Numbered from the stretch's first letter, positions 22,894 through 34,467 are shown. The stretch: DNA of 64,000 nucleotides from Corydoras sp. C115 (GCA_019802505.1 JAFMOC010000244.1:570001-634000); one strand, 5' to 3'. The notes: generated by a model from the letters alone, not told the origin. A program made the numbers and translations.

Positions 22894-23607
22894 CTGTAGA
22901 CCCACATTCAGGCACGAGACACTAAATCCCGGCGCTGTGGTGGTTATTATACACTCTGTGAAGACAGTACGGCTCAGTGTGGCAGCAGTTCCGCACCGAA
23001 TCGTCAGGCTCGCCAGGTCGAGTCTCCGCAACGAGACCTGAAACATCTATTACAGCCCTTTATTTTCCACCTGTCTCATATTTTTAAAAGTTTCTCACCA
23101 GAAGTGATACAAACTGCAGCTGGAAGCCAAATAAACACATCCTCACTCGGGTCTGCGGAAGGTCTGGTGAGGTTTCCTGCCGATACGGAACATCCATCAG
23201 CACTTAAAGAGACCTTTACGGCCCTATTGGTACTGAAGAGACAGCGACGTATAACTTATCGATGTTACTATTTCTTACGATCTAATCAGGCCATCCACTT
23301 TGACTCAATTTATGAACGTTGTGGCTTTCAGACTGCACCTCATAAATATGCCAGCCGAGACAGCTACATCTTTTAGCTAAAAATAAATCCCTCCTGTGGT
23401 ATTTGGAGCCAGATCGGGCACAGAGTAATGCAGAAGAGCCGGAGTATAAGATGTCAGTTATTTCTGCTGACTCCTTCTTTATGTGCAACCTTCATGAAGC
23501 GACCCGTCAACGGTGCGACACAGAGGCCGCCTCCCCATCTGTCTGAGGATCTGACTCCCACATTAATCTAATATATTCAACCGGGATGGACCGAAAAAAA
23601 TAAAAAA

Positions 23608-23640
<33 letters not shown>

Positions 23641-23765
23641 GAGTCCGGGATCGGCACGGCCTTGATGCCTAAATTCAGACGCCGTGCCCTGAATAGCCGC
23701 TCAACCCAGATGCTCACCTAGTTTCCCGTCTCAGCTCGTTTACGCTGATGTGAGAAACCGATTCC
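22894..23765. other. unrecognised stretch with (GA)n
   Basis: A (GA)n run lies at about 23,616-23,641; otherwise nothing recognised. Confidence 0.4.
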
Positions 23766-24268
23766 TACAGGACTGTCCAACTAGCCAAAAGTTAGGACAC
23801 ACCCCCTTCTTACTCCATCATCTGTTTCCTCCACTTATCATACAGATGGAGTTTGTAGTTTTATAATCACAGACTGTAGTCCATCTGTGTTCTTTGTTGT
23901 TGTTAATCACCTGTTGGTTCCCTGTTGGTCAGGAGCATCACAGAACAGGTATCATTTGGGTGGTGGATTGTTTATGGTCGGTTCTGCAGTGACGCTGATG
24001 TGGTGAGGGGGGGTGTTAGTGCAGCAGTGCTGCTGGAGTTTCATTTAAACACCTCAGTGACACTGCTGGGATAGGAATAATGCACCCACCCAATAACCCC
24101 TGCTCTGTGGTGGTACTATTGGAGTCCTGACCATTAGAACAGAGTACACAGTATGTACTGTAGAACACCAACAGATGGACCACAGATTGGAATTGTAGAA
24201 CTACAAAGTCCATCTGTACAGGACGTAAGAACATAAATTAGGCGTGTCCAAACGTTTGAGCGGTACTG
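23766..24268. mobile_element. non-autonomous DNA transposon with imperfect terminal inverted repeats
   Basis: Left end acaggactgtccaactagcc...aaaagttaggacacaccc pairs with the reverse complement of the right end ggcgtgtccaaacgtttgag...cggtactgt. Inner parts are also complementary (gatggagtttgtagttttat against the right-hand ctacaaagtccatctgta), giving a long imperfect hairpin. No transposase frame is visible. Related copies lie at 41,224-41,560, 28,836-28,926 and 45,750-45,800. Confidence 0.7.
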
Positions 24269-24276
24269 TTTTGGGC

Positions 24277-24616
24277 ATGGCGGCATGGTCAGCACGTTCT
24301 CCTCTCAGCACTGGGGATTCCCGGTTCGAATCCCCATCTGGGTGGAGTTTCCATGTTCTCCCCGTGTCCTCGTGGGCTTCCTCCGGCTTCTCCGGTTTCC
24401 TCCCACAGTCCAAAAACATGGATCAAGTCAACTGAATTCTCCAAATTGCCCCATACAGAGTGTGTCTGGGTGAGTGAGTGTGTGCCCAGCGATGGATTGG
24501 TGTCCTGTCCTGGGTGTATCTGCCCAGCGCCCGAAATGTTCTCCCCTGGATGGGCATGGGGAACCCCACCGCGACCCTAATAGAGGATAAAGCAGAAGAT
24601 AATGAATGGATGAATG
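24277..24616 (+). mobile_element. DANA-like SINE with 13-bp target-site duplication
   Basis: Head gcggcatggtcagcacg (A box partly lost), B box ggttcgaatcc, full body and tail aatgaatggatga. The sequence tgttttgggcatg at 24,267-24,279 recurs at 24,615-24,627, a target-site duplication. The insertion point is at the right end of the DNA transposon. Confidence 0.97.
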
Positions 24617-24627
24617 TTTTGGGCATG

Positions 24628-25465
24628 AAGCAGGAAAGACATCGATCGTCCAGCTTTGCATTTTAAGAAAGTGTATGCCTCCATCTGTGGAAAGTTTGGG
24701 GATGGCGACCAAGTGGAACGAACGTGGAACCGACTTCGAATGGGATGTGGTAGAACCTCCTGTTGGTGTAGCGTGTAGTTGCCCCAATGTATTTGTAGCT
24801 TGATGGTATCTGTGTTTCTGAATCACACCACGCTGCGACCCGTTGCAGAACGTATGGTGCAGTTGGGCAGCTGGGAGGGTTCCTCGCTCCAGTAGAGCTT
24901 GATGTTGTGCAGATTTCCAAACCGCCCGAGATATTTCTGTTTTAAATGCCCCAGTTAAAGCACCTGAGAAACAAAGAAGACATGTAGTCTTTGCATACTG
25001 TATATATTTCTGTTCTTCGGGAACGCAGTGGCAGAACTGTGTCACAACAGGAGCATCTCATTAATGAAGCCCGCCAAAGGTCCAGGTTGGGGCTGCGCGC
25101 TGGGTTCTATACATAGAACTCATAAAGGATTTCAACACCAGCTCCCATTTTAAAAAAACAACAGCCTTCCAGCTGGACCCTGCGTTGGATGTGGAGGGTC
25201 TTCAGCAGATTTCTTCACAACGAAACACGGGTTCGATTAATCACACCATCCTTAAAACTCCGATGTTACCCCAGAGAGATGAATACGGCTGGACCAGAGC
25301 TGCTATTTTCATCCGGCCCACTTGCCACATGGATATATAAGCTCCAGAATGGAACCATACGTCAGCCCAGATGTGAACCAGGTGTGTTTTGGAACATGTG
25401 GAACACTTGAGGGTTCTTTTCTTATGGGCACCCGAGTGTAGGTGGTGGAGTGCATATCCACGTTC
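24628..25465. other. unrecognised stretch
   Basis: No gene or repeat recognised. Confidence 0.4.
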
Positions 25466-25735
25466 TGGGTTTCCATGTTCTCCTCGTGTTTGTGTGGGTT
25501 TCCTCTGGGTTCTCTGGGTTTCCTCCCAAAATCATTGATATAAGGTAAATTGCTTCTATTTAAATTGCCCCTATATACAGTGTGGGTGTCTGTGTGAGTG
25601 CGTGTGAGCACAGCAATGGATGGGCGCCCAGTCCTGGGTGTCCTGCCCCATCGCCTAAAACGTTCTTCCCTGGATATACATGAGGAACCCCCCCCCCCCC
25701 CAACTCCAGAACCAGCAGTGGGCCAGTTCTGCAGA
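25466..25735 (+). mobile_element. diverged SINE of the array-forming subfamily
   Basis: Central domain tttccatgttctcctcgtgt and aaattgcccctatatac, then cctggatatacatgaggaac, a C-run at 25,688-25,700 and ccagaaccagcagtgggcca. The last motif is otherwise seen only in the tandem array at 29.7-31.46 kb, so this is a single-copy relative of the array unit. Confidence 0.75.
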
Positions 25736-25996
25736 GACATAAGGAAGGAGTCTGCTTTAAAAAAAAAAAAAAAAAAGGGAAATCAAATCTCCTGTACGTA
25801 GGAAAGGGTTTGCTGGACATACAAAACAAACTGGCTGATTGAAGATGCTCTGGACCTCGGTTCTGATGACGCTCAGTGGGATCTGGTGGCTCACCGGATC
25901 CCGGTGCTGCGCCAAGGATCGCGGGATTCAAAACATTATTTCCATCGATGTTGGTAATCATCACGCCGACACTTTCTGCTGATCATACACAGCCAT

Positions 25997-26356
25997 GGCG
26001 GCACGGTGGCTTAGTGGTTTAGCACGTTCTCCTCACAGCACTGAGGATTCCCGGTTCGAAACCCCATCTGGGTGGAGTTTCCATGTTCTCCCCGTGTCTG
26101 CGTGGGTTTCTTTCGGGTTCTCCGGTTTCCTCCCACAGTCCAAATACATGGATCAAGCCAATTGAGTTCTCCAAAAATTGCCCCATATAGATGTCTGTGT
26201 GAGTGAGTGTGTGCCCAGTGATGGATTGGCGTCCTGTCCTGGGTGTATCTGCCCAGCGCCCGAGACGTTCTCCCCTGGATGGGCATGGGGAACCCCACCG
26301 CGACCCTAATAGAGGATAAAGCAGAAGATAATGAATGAATGAATAAATGAATGAAT
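25997..26356 (+). mobile_element. DANA-like SINE, full length
   Basis: Head ggcggcacggtggcttagtg, B box ggttcgaaacc (one change), complete body and a long (AATG)n-type tail ending at about 26,356. Confidence 0.96.
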
Positions 26357-26905
26357 ACACACCCGTGCTCCTCTGGTCCTTCAGGTCGGAGAACGAAGAG
26401 AACATGGAGGATAACAGGCGTCATGTGAATGTGTGCTGAAAGAAGTCGCTAGAACTTCAGAACCCAAGCAGCTGCTTTGTGCTCGCTCACAGCTCATTGC
26501 TACAAACACTAATGAACACAATATTTATGCTTTAATGAGCAGTCTGGACCACTAATTAAGACACGCCGGGGTGTTAATCCAACACGTGGTGCGTTTCAGC
26601 GTTTCAGCAGTCGAGGCGTACGGCTCGTCGTGCGGCGCCGCGGTGAACAACGGCGGACGGATTTAATCAGATCTGAATTTGGATGAGGGTGCGCGGGTGC
26701 CATGGCAGCGCCGGTGCTCGCGGCCTCGTCTACAACATTCATAGTTGGTCTGCGGACGGCGGTTCTGATGAGCTCCTCTCTGTTCGGCTGAATTCCAAAC
26801 TCCATCTCGCCAAGTTCAGCTCAGGCGCCACTGCGGCTCAGGTCACATGACTCCATGTCTCTTCTGTATATTAAAGTATATCATAAAACGAGTGGTTCCG
26901 GTGCA
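26357..26905. other. unrecognised stretch
   Basis: CpG-rich around 26,590-26,730; no repeat or gene recognised. Confidence 0.4.
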
Positions 26906-27199
26906 GGGTGGCATGTTGACTTAGTGGTTGGCATGTTCTCCTCTCAGCGCTGGGGATTCCCGGTTCGAATTCCAATCTGGGTGGAGTTTCCATGTTCTCC
27001 CCGTGTCCGCGTGGGTTTCCTCCGGGTTCTCCGCTTTCCTCCCACAGTCCAAAAACATGGATCAAGATCAATTGAATTCTCCAAATTGCCCCATATAGAG
27101 TGTGTCTGTGTGAGTGAGTGTGTCTGTGATTGGTGTTATGTCCTGGGTGTATCTGCCCAGCACCCGAAACATTGTCGTGGATGGGCATGGGGAACCCCC

Positions 27200-27230
<31 letters not shown>

Positions 27231-27246
27231 TTGACCCTAGTAGAGT
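26906..27246 (+). mobile_element. DANA-like SINE with long poly-C, inverted pair left arm
   Basis: Head gggtggcatgttgacttagt, B box ggttcgaattc, full body. The C-rich site has grown into a C-run of about 40 (27,189-27,230). The tail is cut at gaccctagtagag, where the opposite copy begins within about 10 bp. Confidence 0.95.
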
Positions 27247-27254
27247 AGTAGGAA

Positions 27255-27560
27255 CAGGGGGTTCCCCATGCCCATCCAGGGGAGAACGTTTCGGGCACTG
27301 AGCAGATACACCCAGGACAGGGCGCCAATCCATCATTGGGTACACACTCACACACACTCAAACACACTCTATATGGGGCAATTTAGAGGACTCAATTAAC
27401 TTGATCCATGTTTTTGGACTGCGGGAGGAAACCGGAGAACCTGGAGGAAACCCACGTGGACACGGGGAGAACATGGAAACTCCACCCAGATGGGGATTCG
27501 AAACGGGAATCCCTAGCGCTGAGTGGAGAACGTGCTGACCACTAAGCCACCGTGCTGCCC
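27255..27560 (-). mobile_element. DANA-like SINE, tail missing, inverted pair right arm
   Basis: From gggggttccccatgcccatc to accactaagccaccgtgctg. It lacks the 3' tail, so the two copies are joined through their C-rich segments. Confidence 0.95.
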
Positions 27561-28488
27561 GCCACTCAAAGCTGTGTTATTGTAAATAAATCATGGGAAA
27601 ATGGTGTAACTGCACTCCGCTTCGCGTCGGGACGAATAACCAGCTGTTTATGTGATTTATTCACAATCACGCCACGCCCTCTCGTGCTGTATTGCTTTAT
27701 TATAAAGTGATTGGCTGATCGCTATCTGTTGCTTTCCGTGCTTGTGTTCAGTGGAACGGCTCTGTTCTCGAGGTCGACCGTCCTTGAGGATTTTAAATGC
27801 ACCGGGAAACGCAATCTAGCGACGGCAGGAGTGCATCATTTGTGATTCAATATTTATATCCCAGTTAAAAGCCCCAGAGTTCGAGGAGATTCTGCGGCTC
27901 GTCAAAGTGAAATGCTTTCAAAAATGGTCCAGGTTCAGCCCCGGGTTCGTGTTTTTCTGCATTATTGGACTCCGAAATATATTGCATATGGAGTTAGTTC
28001 AGGTTTAGTGAGTTTAATGCCCCTGCATTTCAGAGACTGCACTTTCTTCCCCCTGGCACAGCACAAGATAGCAGGGTAAATAATTCATCTTTCATGGCTC
28101 CTGTTCCCGTTGCACAGCGAGAGACATCTTGTATTCTGCTCCTCACAGCATGTTTGAGGTAAAAGAAAACAGAAGCCGCCGCACGAACCCGGGTTGAAAG
28201 TTTTCCAGGTGTACGTGACGGCTGCAGAGGACGGCTATCCCTAACAGGCCGCCGCGCTGACAGAAGCCGACGGGACTGAAGAGCGATCGCTTATTGAAGG
28301 GAGTAAACAAAACCTCCATGCATAGACATGAGAGCCGCGCTGCTCGCGTGCACGGCTGCCGATCGCGTCCTGATTTATACGCTGCGAATCGGTCCAAAGA
28401 CTCGGGTTCGGCTCGCAGATGCAGATCTCTGGCTTTCGAACGGCGTGCGAATCGAAGATTTTAAACCGGATTTGGATAAACAAGTCCT
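27561..28488. other. gene-free stretch with candidate conserved block
   Basis: No repeat recognised. The 27,830-28,140 segment looks complex and unique; see findings. Confidence 0.4.
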
Positions 28489-28828
28489 CAGGTGGCTTAG
28501 TGTTTAGCATGTTCTCCTCTCAGCGCTAGGGATTCCCGGTTCGAGTCCCCATCTGGGTGGAGTTTCCATGCTCTCCCCGTGTCCATGTGGGTTTCCTCCG
28601 GGTTCTCTGGTTTCCTGCCACAGTGCAAAAACATGGATCAAGTTAATTGAGTTCTCCAAATTGCCCCATATAGAGTGTGTCTGTGTGAGTGAGTGTGTGC
28701 CCAGCAATAGGTTGGCGTCCTGTCCTGGGTCTATCTGCCCAGCACCTGAGGCGTTCTCCCCTGGATGGGCATGGGGAACCCCACCGCGACCCTAATAGAG
28801 GATAAAGCGGAAGATAATGGATGGATGC
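28489..28828 (+). mobile_element. DANA-like SINE, full length
   Basis: Head caggtggcttagtgtttagc, B box ggttcgagtcc, full body, tail gaagataatggatggatg. Confidence 0.95.
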
Positions 28829-28835
28829 AAATGGA

Positions 28836-28926
28836 TGTGGATGGTTCTACAGTCATTCTGTACTGTATCAGTTTCACTTACCATATAGAGGAACTCTGTG
28901 GTTCTATAATCACAGACTGTACTGAC
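28836..28926. mobile_element. fragment of the DNA transposon of 23,766-24,268
   Basis: gttctataatcacagactgt at about 28,900 matches ttataatcacagactgtagt at 23,863-23,882. The fragment is squeezed between two SINEs of opposite orientation. Confidence 0.5.
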
Positions 28927-29211
28927 CATGCCCATCCAGGGGAGAACGTTTCGGGCACTGGGCCGATACACCAAGGACAGGATGCCAATCTATCTCTGGA
29001 CACACACTCACTCACACAAACACACTCCGTTTGGGGCAATTTGGAGAACTCAATTGACCTTGAATCCATGTTTTTGGACTGTGGGAGGAAACCGGAGAAC
29101 CCGGAGGAAACCCGGAGGACACGGGGAGAACATGGAAACTCCACCCAGATTGGGATTCAAACTGGAAATCCCCAGTGCTGAGAGGAGAACATGCTAAACA
29201 CCAAGCCACCT
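28927..29211 (-). mobile_element. DANA-like SINE, 3' tail missing
   Basis: Runs from ccatgcccatccaggggaga through the reverse central domain to accaagccacctgag; about 60 bp of the 3' end are absent. Confidence 0.93.
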
Positions 29212-29689
29212 GAGTTATATATAAGGCTACTTTTAAACACCTGTTTGTGTTTAGTTTGAGTTTCGGTCCGATGGCATTGGGTCCAACGTCCCGAAAGTTT
29301 GGAAGTCTGCTCAGAAGTTCCCAGAATGCACCTTTTACTGGAATGACCTACATGCGACTGAGGATGTGACCCGGAACGTCGGGGGACAGAATGGGAGCGC
29401 TGTTTCGGGTAAGTGCATTGTGTCTGCGGAGCTCCTCATCGGGGAACATGTCTCAACCAAAGCTATTAAAAGGTACAGAACGCTGACAGAGCGCCATCGC
29501 AGGGGAGGGTTACGTAAAGCTCCCCGTCTCTCAGCCGACAGCTCGGCTTTCAAAAACATCTCACCTTTAATTCTGAGGAGAACCACCAGCAATTTACAGG
29601 CTTACCGCTTTTCACAGGGTATTATGGGATGTTATCGTGTCTGGGGCTGTGAGGTGACGGGATGGGACGTCCGCCTCTCAGCACTTGGG
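29212..29689. other. unrecognised stretch
   Basis: No repeat or gene recognised; an open frame of 138 codons (29,366-29,782) spans it without a domain. Confidence 0.4.
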
Positions 29690-31460
29690 GATCCCAGTGC
29701 ACTTGGGAAATCCCGATCTGGGTGGTGTGTCTTTCTTCCCTGGATGGACATGGGGTACCTCCCTAGAACCGGCACCCAATGATGTATTGGCACCCTGTCC
29801 TGGGTGTATCTGCCCAGCACCTGAAATGTTCTCCCCTGGATGGACATGGGGAACCCCCCAGAACCGGCAGTGGGCCAGTACTTCAACCCCAATATATTGC
29901 CCCTATATAGTGAGTGTGAGTGAGTGTGTGCCCAACGATGGATTGGCGCCATGTTCTGGGTGTATCTGCCCTGCGCCTGAAACGTTCTCCCCTGAATGGA
30001 CATGGGGAACCTCCCCAGAACAGGTAGTGGGCCAGTACTTCAACTCCAATATATTGCCCCATATAGTTTGTCTGACTGTGTGCCCAGTGATAGATTGGCG
30101 CCATGTTCTGGTTTTATCTGCCCTGCGCCTGAAACGTTCTCCCCTGGATGGACATGGGGAACCTCCCCAGAACGGGCAGTGGGCCAGTAATTCAACTCCA
30201 ATATATTGCCCCTATATAGTGTATGTGAGTGAGTGTGTGCCCAACGATGGATTGGTGCCATGTCCTGAGTGTATCTGCCCTGCGCCTGAAACATTCTCCC
30301 CTGGATGGACATGGGGAACCTCCCCAGAACGGGCAGTGGGCCAGTAATTCAACCCCAATATATTGACCCTATATAGTGAGTGTGAGTGAGTTTGCGCCCA
30401 ATGATGGTTTGGCGTCCTGTCCTGAGTGTATCTGATTAGCGCACAGGACATTCTTCCCTTCAGAACCGACAGTGGGCCAGTACTTCAGAACCCCAATATA
30501 TTGCCCCTATATAGTGTATGTGAGTGAGTGTGTGCCCAACGATGGATTGGTGCCATGTCCTGGGTGTATCTGCCCTGCGCATGAAACATTCTCCCCTGAA
30601 TGGACATTGGGAACCTCCCCAGAACCAGCAGTGGGCCAGTATTTCGACCCCAATATATTGCCCCTATATAGTGAGTGTGAGTGAGTGTGTGCCCAATGAT
30701 GGATTGGCATGGGGAACCTCCCTAGAACCAGCAGTGGGCCAGTACTTCAACCCCAATATATTGCCCCTATATAGTGTATGTGAGTAAGTGTGTGCCCACT
30801 TGGCGTCCTGTCCTGGGTGTATCTGATTAGCGCACAAGATGTTCTTCCCTGGATGGACATGGGGAACCTCCCTAGAACCAGCAGTGGGCCAGTACTTCAA
30901 CCCCAATATATCGCCCCTATATACTGTAGTGTATCTGAGTGTGTGCCCATCAATAGATTGGCGCCTGAAACGTTCTTCCCTGGATGGACATGGGGTACCT
31001 CCCTAGAACCGGCACCCAATGATGGATTGGCGCCCTGTCCTGGGTGTATCTGCCCAGCACCTGAAACGTTCTCCCCTGGATGGACATGGGGAACCCCCCA
31101 GAACCGGCAGTGGGCCAGTACTTCAACCCCAATTTATTGCCCCTATATAGTGAGTGTGAGTGAGTGTGTACCCAACGATGGATTGGCGCCATGTCCTGGG
31201 TGTATCTGCCCTGCGCCTGAAACATTCTCCCCTGGATGGACATGGGGAACCCCACCAGAACAGGCAGTGGGCCAGTACTACAACCCCAATATATCGCCCC
31301 TATATACTGCAGTGTATCTGAGTGTGTGCCCATCAATAGATTAGCGCCTGAAACGTTCTTCCCTGGATGGACATGGGAAACCTCCCTAGAACCGGCACCC
31401 AATGATGGATTGGCGCCCTGTCCTAGATTTCAATGTCCATGTTTCGATTGCTGGGCAGGT
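29690..31460 (+). repeat. tandem array from a SINE 3' half, about 12 units, basic period about 156 bp
   Basis: Units carry tattgcccctatatagtg, agtgagtgtgtgcccaacga, tggattggcgccatgtcctg, tgcgcctgaaacgttctccc, tggatggacatggggaacc and agaaccggcagtgggccagt. Position of tggacatggggaac advances by 156, 152 and 157 in the regular part; other units are shortened by deletion. The segment starting at 29,751 recurs at 30,991 (shift 1,240 bp), and a further block recurs 383 bp later at 31,374. Because units are often multiples of three and stop-poor, open frames up to 220 codons occur; these are repeat-derived. Confidence 0.9.
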
Positions 31461-31908
31461 GGAACCCCTGGATGTGCATTGGGAACCACAACCGAAAGCT
31501 AATGAGAGGAGCTCAGATGGATGTTCAGGCCCCTGGCTCAATGCTGAAGTGGAGAACTGTATCATGTCACTTTTGGAGCCTAATTAAGGTTCTCATTAGA
31601 AGCTCATGCATGTACCTGCAGCCCAGCATGATGCAACCTGATCCGACGCCGGCTGAGTCCTCGTGAAGAAGCCCTGGTCTCTCTAATGCATATGTAAAGG
31701 TGGCTCCTTGATTAAATATTGACCCGCAGTCTCCTTTGTAGTTCTTTTTGTCTGATCAATAATTAAGAAGACGTGTAGCGGGAACGTCTGGGCCTCGTCG
31801 TGTCTCACACGCTTCCTCGGAGGTACCTTCTGTCCTCGTCGTATTCAGAGTGGATTTCCTTCTTGTTCTGGGTTTTTAGCACTCTTCAGTTCATCTTTTT
31901 GAAATGCT
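31461..31908. other. gene-free stretch with candidate conserved block
   Basis: No repeat recognised. 31,540-31,790 has several TAATTA-type motifs and no low-complexity sequence; see findings. Confidence 0.4.
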
Positions 31909-31918
31909 GGTTAACTTT

Positions 31919-32112
31919 GTGGGCTTAGTGTTTGGCATGTTCTCCTCTCAGCGCTAGGGATTCCCGGTTCAAATCCCAATTTGGGAGTTTCCATGTTCTC
32001 CCCGTGTCTGTGTGGGTTTCCTCCGGGTTCTCTGGTTTCCTCCCACAGTCCAAACACATGGATCAAGGTCAGCTGAATGCTCCAAATTGCCCCATATAGA
32101 GTGTGTTTGTGT
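31919..32112 (+). mobile_element. DANA-like SINE, 3'-truncated, first of a cluster of three
   Basis: Head gtgggcttagtgtttggcat, B box ggttcaaatcc and central domain. It stops in the GT-rich part where the next copy's head begins. It is preceded by ggttaactttg at 31,909-31,919. Confidence 0.93.
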
Positions 32113-32472
32113 GCGGCACAGTGGCTTAGTGTTTAGCACGTTCTCCTCTCAACGCTAGGGATTCCCGGTTCAAATCCTAATATGAGTGGAGTTTCCATGT
32201 TCTCTAGTGTACGTGTGAGTTTCCTTTCCTCTGGGTTCTCTGGTTTCCTCCCACAGTCCAAACACATGGATCGAGGTCAGTTGAATGCTCCAAATTGCCC
32301 CATATAGAGTGTGTGTGTGTGTGTGAGTGTGTACCCAGCAATAGATTGGTGCCCTGTCCTGGGTGCATCTGCCCAGCGCCCGAAACGTTCTCCCCTGGAT
32401 GGGAATAGGGAACCCCCCCCACCCCCCGCGTCCCTAGTAGAGGATAAAGCAGAAGGTAATTGATGGCTGGAT
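32113..32472 (+). mobile_element. DANA-like SINE, full length, second of cluster
   Basis: Head gcggcacagtggcttagtgt, B box ggttcaaatcc, full body with C-run at about 32,413-32,427, tail tgatggctggat. It is followed by ggttaactttg at 32,473-32,483. Confidence 0.95.
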
Positions 32473-32483
32473 GGTTAACTTTG

Positions 32484-32861
32484 GGGGGGGCACGGTGGCT
32501 TAGTGGTTAGCACGTTCTCCTCTCAGCTCTAGGGATTCCTGGTTCGAATCCCAATCTGGGTGGAGTTTCCATGTTCTCCCATGTCCACATGGGTGTCCTG
32601 CGTGTTCTCCGGTTTCCTCCCACAGTCCAAAAACATAGATCAAGGTCAATTGAATTCTCCAAATTGCCCCATATAGAGTGTGTCTGTGTGAGTAAATGTG
32701 TGCCCAGTGATAGATTGGCGTCCTGTCTGGGTCTATCTGCCCAGCGCCTGAAACGTTCTCCCCTGGATGGGCATGGGCATGGGGAACACCCCCCCCCACA
32801 CACACACACACACACACAGGATAAAGCAGAAGATAATGGATGGACAGATGGATGGATGGAC
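32484..32861 (+). mobile_element. DANA-like SINE, full length, third of cluster
   Basis: Head gggcacggtggcttagtggt, B box ggttcgaatcc, a small (CA)n at 32,799-32,818 replacing the end of the C-rich site, and tail of gatg repeats. It is followed by ggttaactttg at 32,862-32,872. Confidence 0.95.
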
Positions 32862-32872
32862 GGTTAACTTTG

Positions 32873-33525
32873 GGATTATTTTATTTATCTTACAACGGCG
32901 GCATGTCCTAATCCTCCTCTTCCTCTAGATTACGGGGGGGGGGGGGGGGGGGGGTGGATCCTGGTTCTTCTGCTCATGCAGTATAACGAGTACCTGCTCT
33001 CCCACAGTGCTAATAATATCAGTCCTGCTGTAATCATTCAGCCGTAATAACCGAACCGCCGGGCGGACGTGAGCCGAACACGTGCGGAACCGCGGCGCCG
33101 CATCCCAACAGCTTAACTCCGCAAATCCATATTAGTCACGTGGATTACGTAACCGCAGGAATTACATCATTTTAAATCTGTCTTCGGAGGTTTTAGCAGA
33201 ATGTAATCTGGACCAACAGCATTATGAATAATGTTTCACTGAGGAACGCCGGCGGCACGAGGCCGGATCACTTTCACTGAATTAGTGCACGGAATACAAA
33301 ACCCCGCCGAACTGACTGAACTGAGATCAGCTACACGCCAGAGTTCCATTCACCTTAAAAAATACATGATTAATAGCACGCGTACGCATCGAGCACCTAC
33401 ATATACGTAATGCTATACTGTCGGCTTCGCTTGGAATAGTTTGGGGAAGGCCCAAAATGATCTGTGTGAAAGGGGGGATGTTTCAGGCGCTCAGGACAGG
33501 GCACCAAACAATCACTGGGCACACA

Positions 33526-33529
<4 letters not shown>
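32873..33529. other. unrecognised stretch with poly-G
   Basis: A G-run of about 20 lies at 32,935-32,954. A short SINE-like remnant (gcgctcaggacagggcacca) sits at about 33,488-33,525, just before the (TA)n tract. Confidence 0.5.

Positions 33530-33598
<69 letters not shown>
33530..33598. repeat. (TA)n microsatellite
   Basis: About 34 units ending directly at the head of a SINE; a short (TA)n also follows that SINE at 33,942-33,960. Confidence 0.95.
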
Positions 33599-33601
<3 letters not shown>

Positions 33602-33940
33602 CGGCACAGTGGCTTAGTGTTTGGCATGTTCTCCTCTCAGCACTGGGGATTCCCGGTTCGAATACCCATCTAGGTGGAGTTTCCATGTTCTCCCCGTGTC
33701 TGCGTGGGTTTCCTCCGGGTTCCCCGGTTTCCTCCCACAGTCCAAAAACATGGATCAAAGTCAATTGAGTTCTCCAAATTGCCCCATATAGAGTGTGTCT
33801 GTGTGAGTGAGTGTGTGTCCAGTGATAGATTGGCGCCCTGTCCTGGGTCTATCTGCCCAGCGCCCGAAAGGTTCTCCCCTGGATGGGCATGGGGAACCCC
33901 ACCGCGACCCTAATATAGAATAAAGTGGAAGATAATGGAT
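33599..33940 (+). mobile_element. DANA-like SINE inserted in (TA)n
   Basis: Head gggcggcacagtggcttagt, B box ggttcgaatac, complete body, tail gaagataatggatg. It is flanked by TA repeats on both sides. Confidence 0.96.
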
Positions 33941-33964
33941 GTGTATATATATATATATATGTTT

Positions 33965-34345
33965 CAGAGCCAGTTCACCTTGAATCCATGTTTCTGGACA
34001 GTAAGAAAAAAAATGGAAACGCCACTCAGATCGGGTTCGGAATCTGGATCCCCAGGGCTGAGCGGGGCAATTTAGAAAAGAGCAAAGTTGAGCAGCCAAT
34101 TCACCTTGAATCCATGTTTCTGCACAGTGAGAAAATAATGGAAATGCCACTCAGATCGGAATTGAAATCTGGATCCCCAGGGCTGAGAGGGGCAATTTAT
34201 ATAAGGGCAAATTTGAGCAGCCAATTCACCTTGAATCCATGTTTTTGGACTGTGGGAGTAAACCGGAGAACTTGGAGAAAACCCATGCAGACACGGGGAG
34301 AGCATGGAAACTCCACCCAGATTGGGAGAGGCGGAGGTGCTAACC
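33965..34345 (-). repeat. tandem SINE-derived units, period about 126 bp
   Basis: ttcaccttgaatccatgttt recurs at 33,974, 34,100 and 34,225 (spacings 126 and 125). Each unit also holds a reduced central domain, ccactcagatcgg and ccccagggctgag. The last unit carries the fuller central domain. The units belong to the older subfamily in reverse orientation. Confidence 0.85.
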
Positions 34346-34467
34346 ACTATGCAACGTTCCTATAACACTTTACAGCCGCACCCCACCGTCTGATGTGTTC
34401 AGGATGTTCTGACCAGCGAGGTCACCGAGACGTCCGATATGTAAGCAGGGCGTCTTACCAAAAATTC

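Noticed and set aside
30790..31344. 184-codon and similar frames (up to 220 codons) at 29.7-31.4 kb with CPGCICPAPETFSPGW repeats
   Set aside because: The same peptide string appears from SINE copies all over the window; it is translation of SINE DNA, not a cysteine-rich protein family.
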